NCBI GenBank assembly: GCA_905215615.1
Contig: CAJMQM010000007.1
Span: forward strand, 1 to 24,464
Source of the DNA: an uncultured bacterium
GTDB lineage: Bacteria; Bacillota; Clostridia; TANB77; CAG-508
DNA: 24,464 nucleotides
Direction of reading: 5' to 3'
Below are positions 1 through 7,770 of this stretch, in pieces; position 1 is the first letter of the stretch; each line of letters opens with the position of its first letter. A program made the position numbers and the translations under genes. The notes beneath the pieces were generated by a model, which worked only from the letters and a program-made list of their open reading frames with translations, was not told where the DNA came from and did no database searches.

Positions 1-2
1 AT

Positions 3-314
3 AAAACCGCAATTTTTGTCGAAAAAACGAGTACGAAAATTGTTGCAAAAAGTAATATAGAACAATTTAGAGAAATAGAGAAATCGTGCACAAAATGGAG
101 AATAACGGAGGAAAAATACTATAAAATCAAGTTGACAGACTATTTTGAATTATATATTATAGAGTTACCAAAAGCAATAAAAGAATATGAGAGAAATAAG
201 AAAGACGAAGTATTACAGTGGATGATGTTTTTGGAGAATCCAGAAGATGCGGAGGTAGGAAAAATAATTACTACAAGCACATTAGGACGGAACTTGAGAG
301 AAAAATTCTTTTAG
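3..314 (+). CDS. Rpn-family (PD-(D/E)XK) nuclease/transposase-like protein, 3' fragment
   Basis: The reading frame is open from the left edge of the window, so the gene begins outside it; the internal TTG at 132 is not its start. The visible 103 residues contain the stretch KLTDYFELYIIELPK followed by a helix and LQWMMFLENPEDAEV. This is the typical C-terminal pattern of Rpn recombination-promoting nucleases (PD-(D/E)XK nuclease family transposase). The catalytic core would lie upstream and cannot be seen. The last 18 residues (GKIITTSTLGRNLREKFF) do not look like the usual family ending, which carries a longer charged helical tail, so the copy may be truncated or decaying. A strong terminator follows 65 bases downstream. 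The family call is from recognised motifs only; moderate confidence. Confidence 0.6.
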   Translation, partial: KTAIFVEKTSTKIVAKSNIEQFREIEKSCTKWRITEEKYYKIKLTDYFELYIIELPKAIKEYERNKKDEVLQWMMFLENPEDAEVGKIITTSTLGRNLREKFF

Positions 315-378
315 TACAAAATACATACATATATTATACGAAATAAATACAAAGTAAAAATTACACAAAATTCTATAT

Positions 379-431
379 AACCCAAAATTGTTAGATAAAA
401 ATAATAGTTATTTAACAATTTTGGGTTTTTT
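379..431 (+). terminator. Rho-independent terminator after the Rpn-like gene
   Basis: A perfect 15-bp stem (379-393 with 413-427) encloses a 19-base loop. It is followed by a T-run (426-431). It separates the nuclease-like gene from the ftsY promoter. Confidence 0.85.
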
Positions 432-485
432 ATGTGTATTTAATATTCTATATGCTAAAAAACTCTACACATTTGGAAAAAATTA

Positions 486-494
486 TGTTATACT
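486..494 (+). promoter_or_regulatory. Extended -10 promoter for ftsY
   Basis: TGTTATACT matches an extended -10 element (TGn plus TATACT at 489-494). No good -35 box is seen 17 bases upstream. It lies between the preceding terminator and ftsY and would start transcription near 501. Confidence 0.5.
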
Positions 495-511
495 AAATAA
501 TGTATTAATTA

Positions 512-536
512 AAGAAGGGAGAATATGGCAAACTAA
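512..536 (+). promoter_or_regulatory. Shine-Dalgarno plus three-codon leader ORF upstream of ftsY
   Basis: AAGAAGGGAG (512-521) is the only good ribosome binding site in the ftsY leader. It sits next to an ATG at 525 that reads M-A-N-stop (stop 534-536), not next to the ftsY ATG at 554. A second start-stop pair (ATG TAA) lies at 541-546. FtsY translation therefore probably depends on re-initiation after the mini-ORF, or on a weak unguided start. Confidence 0.4.
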
Positions 537-553
537 AGCCATGTAATGTACAA

Positions 554-1462
554 ATGGGATTTTTTGATAAATTAAAACAAGGATTAAGCAAAACAAAACA
601 GTCATTTAACGATAAAGTAAATAATGTTTTTAGTACATTTAGAAAAGTAGATGAAGATTTATTAGAAGAATTAGAAGAAGCATTAATAATGTCAGATGTG
701 GGAGTAGAAACTTCTACAAAAATTATTGAAAAATTAAGAGATAGAATAAAAAAACAGAATTTAAAAGAAGTAGAAGAAGTAAAACAAGCTTTAAGAGAAG
801 AAATACAAAATATATTTGATGAAGTAGATAATTCATTACATTTAGATACAAAACCATCTGTTATATTAGTTGTTGGAGTAAATGGAGTTGGAAAAACTAC
901 TTCAATAGGAAAAATTGCAAATAGATTAAAACAAGATGGTAAAAAGGTTGTAGTTGCAGCAGCAGATACTTTTAGGGCGGCAGCAGTAGAACAACTTGAA
1001 ATTTGGGCAAATAGAGCAGGTTGTGAAATTGTAAAAAAGGAAGAAGGGTCAGACCCTGCATCTGTTGTGTATGACGCAATAAAGAAAGTAAGAGAAGAAA
1101 ATGCAGATGTATTAATATGTGATACTGCAGGAAGACTTCATAACAAAAAGTATTTAATGGACGAGCTAGAAAAAATAAAAAGAGTTATAGATAAAGAACT
1201 TCCAGATGCCTCAAAGGAAATTTTATTGGTATTAGATGCTACAACAGGACAAAATGCAATATTACAAGTGCAAGCGTTTAAAGAAACAGTAGATATAACA
1301 GGCTTAGTGCTTACAAAGCTAGATGGTACAGCAAAAGGTGGAGTTGTTATAGGAATTACAAACGAAAACAATATGCCTGTTAAATTTATTGGAGTAGGAG
1401 AGCAAATAGACGACATGGAAGTATTTAATAGTGAGGATTTTGTAAAAGCAATTATAGAATAA
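554..1462 (+). CDS. ftsY: Signal recognition particle receptor GTPase FtsY
   Basis: FtsY is the membrane-bound SRP receptor. It pairs with Ffh to deliver nascent membrane and secreted proteins to the SecYEG translocon, with mutual GTP hydrolysis. The 302-residue protein has the short Gram-positive form without the long acidic A domain: helical N domain about 1-95, then the SRP-type G domain. All hallmark motifs are visible: P-loop GVNGVGKTT (108-116), DTFRAAA (138-144), DTAGR (190-194), TKLD (254-257) and the closing GVGEQIDDM (280-288). The start MGFFDKLKQG is the usual family start, so ATG 554 is kept although no ribosome binding site lies directly before it (the only good one serves a three-codon leader). 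The gene stands alone between a terminator and the UPF0182 gene; ffh is not next to it. Confidence 0.97.
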   Translation: MGFFDKLKQGLSKTKQSFNDKVNNVFSTFRKVDEDLLEELEEALIMSDVGVETSTKIIEKLRDRIKKQNLKEVEEVKQALREEIQNIFDEVDNSLHLDTKPSVILVVGVNGVGKTTSIGKIANRLKQDGKKVVVAAADTFRAAAVEQLEIWANRAGCEIVKKEEGSDPASVVYDAIKKVREENADVLICDTAGRLHNKKYLMDELEKIKRVIDKELPDASKEILLVLDATTGQNAILQVQAFKETVDITGLVLTKLDGTAKGGVVIGITNENNMPVKFIGVGEQIDDMEVFNSEDFVKAIIE

Positions 1463-1490
1463 GTTTTATAAATATATAAAACTTATTCTA
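1455..1490. repeat. Perfect 16-bp inverted repeat at the ftsY stop codon
   Basis: Bases 1455-1470 pair perfectly with 1475-1490 around a 4-base loop (AATA). The left arm contains the ftsY stop codon. The stem is almost all A/T with two G-C pairs and no T-run follows, so it may be a weak terminator or an mRNA 3'-end stabiliser rather than a classical terminator. Confidence 0.6.
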
Positions 1491-1629
1491 TGTAAAATTG
1501 ATATATATAACTTATAAATGCACAAGGTTCATAGTGAACGTAAAATCCATAGTAATACAAAATTATAAATTAATAAATATTAATTTTATAAAAATAATTC
1601 CAAATAAAATTGAAAGAAAGGAGATTTTA

Positions 1630-4596
1630 ATGGAAGATAAAAAAGTAAACAAGCAAGAAAATATTGGGGAAAATATTAATAATACAAATGCAAAAGTAGA
1701 TAGCGAAAACACTAACCAAAGCGCAAAAAATAACAATATTGGAAAAAGTGCAGAGTTATCAGAAAATGTACATGCAGAAAAAACACAAAAAGTTAATATA
1801 AAAGAAAAAACTCCTAAAAAGAAAAGTAGGATGTATCTTGTATTATTATTCTTAGCTTTAACAGCAATAGTAATGTATGTGGTTTGTAGAGGTAATTACT
1901 TAGAGATATTAGAGTTAGGAGAAAACTACTTACCAATATTTTGGAGAAATATTGCATATACAGCAATTACTTTTGTTATAAACTTTCTAGTACTATTTAT
2001 TTTAATATACCTTACAAATATAAAGATAAAAACTGGGCTAAAACCATTTTTTGAAGAAGAAAAGAAAAAAATGCCTAAGCTTTTAAACAAATCAATAGCA
2101 TTTGTATTAGCTGTTGTTGTAAGTTGGCTAACTACAACTGTTTTACTAGATAAAGTAATGTTATGCTTTAACAGTGCAGGGTTTGGAATTAATGACCCTG
2201 TAATGAATTACGATATTGGCTATTTTGTATTTCAAAAACCATTTATAGAATTTATATTACTATATGCAATGGGAATTGTTATAGGGCTAACTATATATGC
2301 AGCACTTTATTACATTATAGCAATAAATCATTATTTTGACGGAGTAGATAGAGAAACATTAAAGAAAAGCCCATTAATAAAACAAGCATTGGTTAATTTA
2401 AGAGTACTTGCAGTATTACTTGGATTATTTATTGTTATATGGACACAAAGTATTGGCACACAAAAATTTATGACATTAGAACAAGATAGCATATCATATT
2501 CTTTATATGGTGCAGGACTAGCAGATACAACAATACAATTATGGGGGTATAGAATATTAGCAGTTGTTTTAGTTATATCAATTTTTGTTGCTGTAAAATA
2601 TATAAAACTAAAACAAACAAAGAAAATAATTACTTCATTAATGGCTGTGCCTGCATATTTAATAGCAATGTTTTTAGTTTTATTTGGTTTCCAAATGTTT
2701 TTTGTTAATTCAAATGAGCTTGACAAAGAAAAAACAAATATAGCAACAAATATAGATTACACAAAACAAGCATATAACATAAATGTAGAAGAAATAGATT
2801 TAGCAGATGAAGGAACTATTACAAAAGAAGATATTACTAATAATAGTGAAGTACTAGAAAATATTGCTTTAGTAAATAGCGATATAGTACTACAAGACTT
2901 AAACGCACTTCAAACTAATAAAGGTTATTATGCATATAGAAATACTCAAATAGCAGAAAAAACAATAAATGGAGAAAAGCAATTAGTATATATATCACCA
3001 AGAGAAATTGTAAGCAGTGAAGGTACATATAATAATAAAACTTATGAATATACTCATGGGTTTGGTACAATTGTAACATCTGCAACAGAAATAGACGAAA
3101 AAGGCAATTTGGTTAATTTACAAAAAGGGTTTAACAATGAGGACAATGTGCTAGAAATTACAGAACCTAGAATTTACTTTGGAACTCAAACAAACGATAC
3201 AGTTGTTACAAATAGCAAAACTAAAAAAGAATTTGACTACCCTGTAACAGATAAGGGAAGTACACAAAATGTAGAAAATACTTATGATGGAAATGCAGGA
3301 CTAAATCTTGGCTTTATAGATAGATTAATATTGGCTATAAAAGAAAAAGACTTAAAACTAGCTTTTTCAAGTGATGTAACAAATGATAGTAAAATATTAA
3401 TAAACAGAAACATAACAGAAAGAGCAAAAACATTATTGCCAGATTTAGTATATGATGAAAATCCATATCTTATAATAGACGAAAATGGTAAGTTAGTGTG
3501 GGTATTAGATGCATATACCACTTCAAATAATTACCCATATTCACAAAAAACAACTATTGAAACAATAGATGGTAAAAAAGAAGTAAATTATATAAGAAAC
3601 TCTATAAAAGTACTTATAGATGCATATGACGGAACTATTAAGTTTTATATAACAGATAAAACAGACCCAATAGCTATGGCATATTACAACTTATATGATG
3701 GTTTATTTGAAGATAAAGATACAACAATACCAGAATATATTAGTAACCAATTTATATACCCAGAGTTTTTATACAAAGTACAAGCAGAGCTAATTACAAG
3801 ATACCATAATGTTCAACCAGATGTATTATATAGAAATGACGATGTATGGAGTATTGCTACAAACAATGTTAGTAAAGTGTCTACAAAAATGGGTACAGAA
3901 ATAGAACCATATTATACTATGGTACAAACAGTAGAAAATTCTGAACCTGAGCTTGGATTAGTTATACCATATACACCATATAACAAGCAAAACTTATTAG
4001 CATACATGGTAGGTACTTATAAAAATGGACAGCCACAGCTTAAAATATATAAATACCCTGCAGATAGTAATGTATTAGGTCCAATGCAGTTAAATACTCA
4101 GTTAGAGCAAGACGAAACTATTGCAAAAGAATTGGAAACTTTAAATGCTACAGGTACAAAAATAACAAAATACTTAATTGCAATTCCTATAGATAATAAA
4201 ATATTGTATATAGAGCCTATATATCAGCAATACATTAACGAAGAAGACTCTGTACCAACTTTGAAAAAGGTAATTGCAGCATCTGGCAATAAAGTGGCAA
4301 TTGGAAATGACTTAAAATCTGCTTTAACAAACCTTGTATCACAATATGCAGTAGATATAGAAGTAGAAAACACAGACAATGTAGATGACTTAATAGATGC
4401 TATAATTAAAGCAAATGATAATTTAAAAGACTCAAACCAAAATGGAGACTGGACTATGATAGGTAAAGATATGGACAAATTACAAACATTAATAGAGCAG
4501 TTAGATAAATTGGTAGAAGAGCAAAAAGAGGAAGAAAAGAATAACCAAAATAATGTTATTGATAACACAATAGATAATGAACTTAATGTAGAGTAG
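1630..4596 (+). CDS. UPF0182 family integral membrane protein
   Basis: This is a 988-residue member of the UPF0182 (COG1615) family of large bacterial membrane proteins of unknown function. I chose ATG 1630 because AAAGGAG lies just before it. The frame is open further upstream, to 1498, but that part is A/T-rich leader with no ribosome binding site. After a charged N/K/E-rich cytoplasmic tail (1-66) come seven predicted membrane helices (about 68-86, 107-128, 155-174, 205-231, 254-272, 307-325, 337-358). Family signatures are visible: FGINDPVMNYDIGYFVFQ after the third helix, and NELDKEKTN after the last. A long extracytoplasmic domain of over 600 residues follows and ends in an acidic, Q/N-rich tail. 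Length and order fit the family (about 900-1000 residues). The neighbours give no clue to function. Confidence 0.93.
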   Translation: MEDKKVNKQENIGENINNTNAKVDSENTNQSAKNNNIGKSAELSENVHAEKTQKVNIKEKTPKKKSRMYLVLLFLALTAIVMYVVCRGNYLEILELGENYLPIFWRNIAYTAITFVINFLVLFILIYLTNIKIKTGLKPFFEEEKKKMPKLLNKSIAFVLAVVVSWLTTTVLLDKVMLCFNSAGFGINDPVMNYDIGYFVFQKPFIEFILLYAMGIVIGLTIYAALYYIIAINHYFDGVDRETLKKSPLIKQALVNLRVLAVLLGLFIVIWTQSIGTQKFMTLEQDSISYSLYGAGLADTTIQLWGYRILAVVLVISIFVAVKYIKLKQTKKIITSLMAVPAYLIAMFLVLFGFQMFFVNSNELDKEKTNIATNIDYTKQAYNINVEEIDLADEGTITKEDITNNSEVLENIALVNSDIVLQDLNALQTNKGYYAYRNTQIAEKTINGEKQLVYISPREIVSSEGTYNNKTYEYTHGFGTIVTSATEIDEKGNLVNLQKGFNNEDNVLEITEPRIYFGTQTNDTVVTNSKTKKEFDYPVTDKGSTQNVENTYDGNAGLNLGFIDRLILAIKEKDLKLAFSSDVTNDSKILINRNITERAKTLLPDLVYDENPYLIIDENGKLVWVLDAYTTSNNYPYSQKTTIETIDGKKEVNYIRNSIKVLIDAYDGTIKFYITDKTDPIAMAYYNLYDGLFEDKDTTIPEYISNQFIYPEFLYKVQAELITRYHNVQPDVLYRNDDVWSIATNNVSKVSTKMGTEIEPYYTMVQTVENSEPELGLVIPYTPYNKQNLLAYMVGTYKNGQPQLKIYKYPADSNVLGPMQLNTQLEQDETIAKELETLNATGTKITKYLIAIPIDNKILYIEPIYQQYINEEDSVPTLKKVIAASGNKVAIGNDLKSALTNLVSQYAVDIEVENTDNVDDLIDAIIKANDNLKDSNQNGDWTMIGKDMDKLQTLIEQLDKLVEEQKEEEKNNQNNVIDNTIDNELNVE

Positions 4597-4649
4597 AAAA
4601 AGAAACGGACACAAATTTAACAGAATATTATAAAATAATTTAAATATAG

Positions 4650-4655
4650 TATAAT
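4650..4655 (+). promoter_or_regulatory. Possible -10 box for the DUF5665 gene
   Basis: A perfect TATAAT lies 45 bases before the DUF5665 start. No convincing -35 is seen at 17 bases. If it is used, the transcript would begin almost exactly at the hairpin at 4665-4693. Confidence 0.3.
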
Positions 4656-4660
4656 TTTAG

Positions 4661-4693
4661 AAAAAAAATCCACCCTAAAAATGGGTGGATTTT
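4661..4693. terminator. Bidirectional terminator hairpin upstream of the DUF5665 gene
   Basis: An 11-bp perfect stem with a CCACCC/GGGTGG core (4665-4675 with 4683-4693) has a 7-base loop. On the - strand it ends in eight U, a good terminator for transcripts running out of mutS2. On the + strand it ends in a short T-run and would end the UPF0182 transcript. The right arm carries GGTGGA, the only Shine-Dalgarno-like sequence before ATG 4695. Confidence 0.75.
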
Positions 4694-4694
4694 A

Positions 4695-4985
4695 ATGTTT
4701 AAGAGAAATAAAATGGAGAAACTTCTCTTGGAAAATATAGATAAATTAAATAAAACATTGCAAAGAAACAATTTCTTAGATTTGGTAGAATTACTAGGAA
4801 ATAGAAAAAAGCTATTTCTAAGAAATTTTTTTAGTGGTATATTTAAAGGAATTGGAATAGGTATAGGTGTAACTTTAATAACAGCTATTTTGTTAATATT
4901 GCTACAAAAAATTGTTGCATTAAATATTCCTGTTATAGGGGAATTTATTGCAGACATTGTAGATATAGTACAAAGCAATAGGTAA
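4695..4985 (+). CDS. DUF5665 domain-containing small membrane protein
   Basis: A 96-residue protein (or 90 if it starts at the second ATG, 4713). It has an N-terminal amphipathic/coiled region (about 7-35), a Lys/Arg-rich turn (NRKKLFLRNF), a Gly-rich membrane helix (about 50-72, KGIGIGIGV then ILLILL) and an ending ALNIPVIGEFIADIVDIVQ. This pattern is typical of the DUF5665 family, found next to various genes in Clostridia; function unknown. Relatives usually begin near the second Met, so 4713 is a real alternative start. A terminator-type hairpin ends right before ATG 4695 and buries the GGTGGA ribosome-binding-like sequence, so translation may depend on that structure. The gene is convergent with mutS2 and only 30 bases from it. 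Confidence 0.8.
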   Translation: MFKRNKMEKLLLENIDKLNKTLQRNNFLDLVELLGNRKKLFLRNFFSGIFKGIGIGIGVTLITAILLILLQKIVALNIPVIGEFIADIVDIVQSNR

Positions 4986-5015
4986 GTGCAAAATCTAACA
5001 ATTTATAAAATAGAT

Positions 5016-7520
5016 TTACAGTTCAACAACAGTAACCCCAAAATCGCCTTCTCCATAAGCACCTAACCTAAAGCTTTTTACATATGGATTAGTTTTTAAA
5101 AATGCATGTATTCCTTGCATTAATTTGCCAGTTCCTTTTCCATGTACAATTCTTATTGTTGGTATGCCTGCTAAAACACAATTATCTAAATATTTATCTA
5201 TTGCTTGTGTTGCTTCTTCTACTGTTAAGCCTATTACATTTATTTCAGTTGTTGCATTTTTTACTTTAAAGTCTTCTACTTTTTTAAAGCTAACTTTTGA
5301 ATTTAAGTTATTATTGCTTTTTAAGTTATTTACACCTAAATTTGAACTTGCGTTTGCATGTGCCTTGCTATTTGATGAGGTTTTACCATATGATAAGTTA
5401 TTGTTTTCGATATTTAAAGAATTACCACTTTTCTCTAAATTACTTATTTTTATATTCATTTTTGCATTTCCAATTTGTACTAAAACTTCATTAGAGCGAT
5501 TTGGCAAAGACTGAATAATTCCGTCTTTTTGAAGTGGTACAACAAAAACTGGAATACCTATTTTTATATCTTCTTTTGCTAAAACTTTACTAGAAGCACT
5601 ATCTGAATTTCCAGAAGAAGCGGAACTTGTATTAGATATTGATAAATTGTTTAAATCTACATTTAGCTTCTCTCTTAATGCATTTGCTTCTTTTAGGTTA
5701 GAACTTTTACTTTCTAACAATTCATTTAATTCTTTAATAATTTCATTTGCTTCTTCTTTTGCAGATAATAAAATGTTTCTAGCCTTTAGTTTTGCATTAT
5801 CAATTAATTCTAAATGTTCCTCATCTAAGCTTTTTTTCTCGCTTTCAAGAGATTTTCTTAAAGCTTGAACTTGGTTTAAATTTTTGTCTATTTCTATTTT
5901 CTCATTTTCAATTTGTAGCTTGTTATCATATATGCTTTTTAAAAGGTCTTCTATATTAACAATATCTTTATTTATATAATTGCTAGCATTTTCTAATATT
6001 TCTTCTTTTAATCCAAGTTTTTTGCTAATAGCAAAAGCATTACTTTTTCCAGGTATGCCTATTAATAGTTTATATGTTGGCTTTAAATTTGCTACATCGA
6101 AATCACAACTTGCATTTTTAAAACCTTCTGTTACTAAAGCATAATTTTTTAGCTCTGGGTAGTGGGTTGTAGCTAAAACAATATTTCCTTTACTATATAA
6201 GTAGTTTAAAGTACTAATTGCTAAACTTGCACCTTCTATAGGGTCTGTTCCAGAGCCTAACTCATCTAGTAATACCAAGCTATTACTTTTAACAGAATTA
6301 GTAATATTTATTATATTTAGCATATGTGAAGAGAAAGTACTTAAAGAAGCCTGTATACTTTGCTCGTCTCCAATATCTATAAAAATATTATCAAATACAC
6401 ATATACTTGTGCCAAGGTTAGATAATGGGTATATTCCAGAATAAGCCAGTAGTAAGTTTAAGCCAACAGTTTTTAAAGTTGCAGTTTTACCACCTGTATT
6501 AGGACCTGTTATAACCAAACAAGAGTAACTATTTCCAATTTCTATATCTATTGGAACAACTGTGCTTTTATCTATTAAAGGATGCCTAATTTTAACAAAT
6601 TTTATATATTTTTCTTTATTTAAAGTAGGTTCGTTTCCATTTACTTCTACAGAATAATTTGCTTTAGCAAATACTAAATCTAGATTGCCTATAGTGTCTA
6701 TATTACTTAATAAGCTGTCTATTATTGGAGAAAGAGAAGATGTTAAATCTTTTAATATATTAGTAATTTCTTTTTCTTCATCTATTTTTATATTTTGTAT
6801 TTCATTATTCATTTCAAATGTAGATATTGGCTCAATATATAATGTAGAACCACTTGAAGAAATGCCGTGAACTAAGCCCTTAACCTCATTTCTATATTCT
6901 TCTTTTACAGGTACAACATATCTACCATCACGAATTGTAATAATAGAATCCATCATAAATTTAGACTTAGAGTGAACTAAATCTAATAATTTATCCTTTA
7001 GTCTTTGCTCCAAAACTTTTCTTTTTTTTCTTAAACTAAACAAAGTAGAAGAGGCATTATCTGCAATGGTGTTTTCATCTATAATTTTACTAGTAATATT
7101 TTTTACAATTGTATCATTAACATATAATGAAGAAAACATGTCTTCTAACAAAGGAAAAGAGCTATTGTTATTAGAAATATTTGAGTTAAAATATTTCTTT
7201 AAATCTGAGGAAACATATAAAACCTTTGCAATATCAAGTAAAGCTTTATAAGAAAGAGGAATGTCGCTTTTGATTAATTTAATATATTCATCTATTTCAC
7301 AAATTTCAGATAAAGGAACATTTCCAAAAGCTATTTTCATGTTTATTGCTTCTGTTGTTAAATTAAGCAATTTTTGCACTTCTTCAAACGAAAAAGAGGG
7401 TAGCATTGAATAAAGCTTTTTTCTACCAATATATGTTTTACAATAATTTGCTAACAAATCTATAATTTTGTTGTATTCTAATTGTGTTAAACCTTTAACA
7501 TATGAGTAACTATTTCCCAT
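5016..7520 (-). CDS. mutS2: Endonuclease MutS2 (MutS-like ATPase with Smr domain)
   Basis: MutS2 is a MutS homologue without the mismatch-recognition domain. Members are linked to suppression of homologous recombination and, in Bacillus, to rescue of collided ribosomes. The 834-residue protein shows a helical core/clamp region (about 1-300), Walker A GPNTGGKT (339-346), the helix DEQSIQASLSTFSSHM (385-400), Walker B LVLLDELGSGTDP (415-427), TTHYPELK (451-458), a long coiled coil (about 520-625), a small beta-rich region (650-700) and a C-terminal Smr nuclease domain (757-834) with HGKGTGKL. It is longer than the usual 780-790 residues because of two Ser/Asn-rich low-complexity insertions (about 627-645 and 700-744) flanking the beta region. 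ATG 7520 is preceded by GAAAGGAC at suitable spacing. The gene is divergent from the pilus cluster, with a good extended -10 promoter at 7588-7596. Confidence 0.95.
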   Translation of the reverse strand: MGNSYSYVKGLTQLEYNKIIDLLANYCKTYIGRKKLYSMLPSFSFEEVQKLLNLTTEAINMKIAFGNVPLSEICEIDEYIKLIKSDIPLSYKALLDIAKVLYVSSDLKKYFNSNISNNNSSFPLLEDMFSSLYVNDTIVKNITSKIIDENTIADNASSTLFSLRKKRKVLEQRLKDKLLDLVHSKSKFMMDSIITIRDGRYVVPVKEEYRNEVKGLVHGISSSGSTLYIEPISTFEMNNEIQNIKIDEEKEITNILKDLTSSLSPIIDSLLSNIDTIGNLDLVFAKANYSVEVNGNEPTLNKEKYIKFVKIRHPLIDKSTVVPIDIEIGNSYSCLVITGPNTGGKTATLKTVGLNLLLAYSGIYPLSNLGTSICVFDNIFIDIGDEQSIQASLSTFSSHMLNIINITNSVKSNSLVLLDELGSGTDPIEGASLAISTLNYLYSKGNIVLATTHYPELKNYALVTEGFKNASCDFDVANLKPTYKLLIGIPGKSNAFAISKKLGLKEEILENASNYINKDIVNIEDLLKSIYDNKLQIENEKIEIDKNLNQVQALRKSLESEKKSLDEEHLELIDNAKLKARNILLSAKEEANEIIKELNELLESKSSNLKEANALREKLNVDLNNLSISNTSSASSGNSDSASSKVLAKEDIKIGIPVFVVPLQKDGIIQSLPNRSNEVLVQIGNAKMNIKISNLEKSGNSLNIENNNLSYGKTSSNSKAHANASSNLGVNNLKSNNNLNSKVSFKKVEDFKVKNATTEINVIGLTVEEATQAIDKYLDNCVLAGIPTIRIVHGKGTGKLMQGIHAFLKTNPYVKSFRLGAYGEGDFGVTVVEL

Positions 7521-7587
7521 AAATAATTTGTCCTTTCATAATGTATATTTCATAAAAAAATATTTTAAATATTTCAATTTTTCCACT

Positions 7588-7605
7588 ATTATAGCACAAA
7601 TTGTG
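7588..7605 (-). promoter_or_regulatory. Extended -10 promoter for mutS2 with overlapping small palindrome
   Basis: On the - strand TGCTATAAT (7588-7596) is a perfect extended -10. Just upstream of it, overlapping the TG element, is the 11-base palindrome CACAAATTGTG (7595-7605), in the spacer where a regulator could bind. The -35 is weak (TTTTGT at 17 bases). Confidence 0.5.
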
Positions 7606-7695
7606 ACTTTACAAAAGCATATTTTAAGATTAAAAGAAAATATTACAGAAATATTACATATATATTATTTTTTTATTACATGGATAAAAATTATG

Positions 7696-7724
7696 TTGTT
7701 TTTATATACATTTTGTTGTAAAAT
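7696..7724 (+). promoter_or_regulatory. Promoter of the pilus-like operon
   Basis: TTGTTT (7696-7701), a 17-base spacer, then TAAAAT (7719-7724). The start point would be near 7731, giving a leader of about 40 bases before the AAGGAGG site of the first gene at 7771. Confidence 0.45.
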
Positions 7725-7770
7725 ATATTTTATAAAGTTGTATATTGTCAAATTTAAGGAGGAAAATAAA

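Noticed and set aside
1498..1629. Upstream in-frame extension of the UPF0182 gene
   Set aside because: No ribosome binding site, A/T-rich leader-like residues, and a clear AAAGGAG plus ATG at 1630.
1138..4978. Minus-strand open frames across ftsY, UPF0182 and DUF5665 genes
   Set aside because: Antisense shadows with biased Ser/Phe/Ile composition and no start signals.
5125..7251. Several + strand open frames across mutS2
   Set aside because: They are antisense shadows of a clear, full-length mutS2; low-complexity hydrophobic translations without ribosome sites.
7528..7770. Upstream in-frame extension of the SAF-domain gene
   Set aside because: It would cover both divergent promoters; a strong AAGGAGG sits just before ATG 7771.
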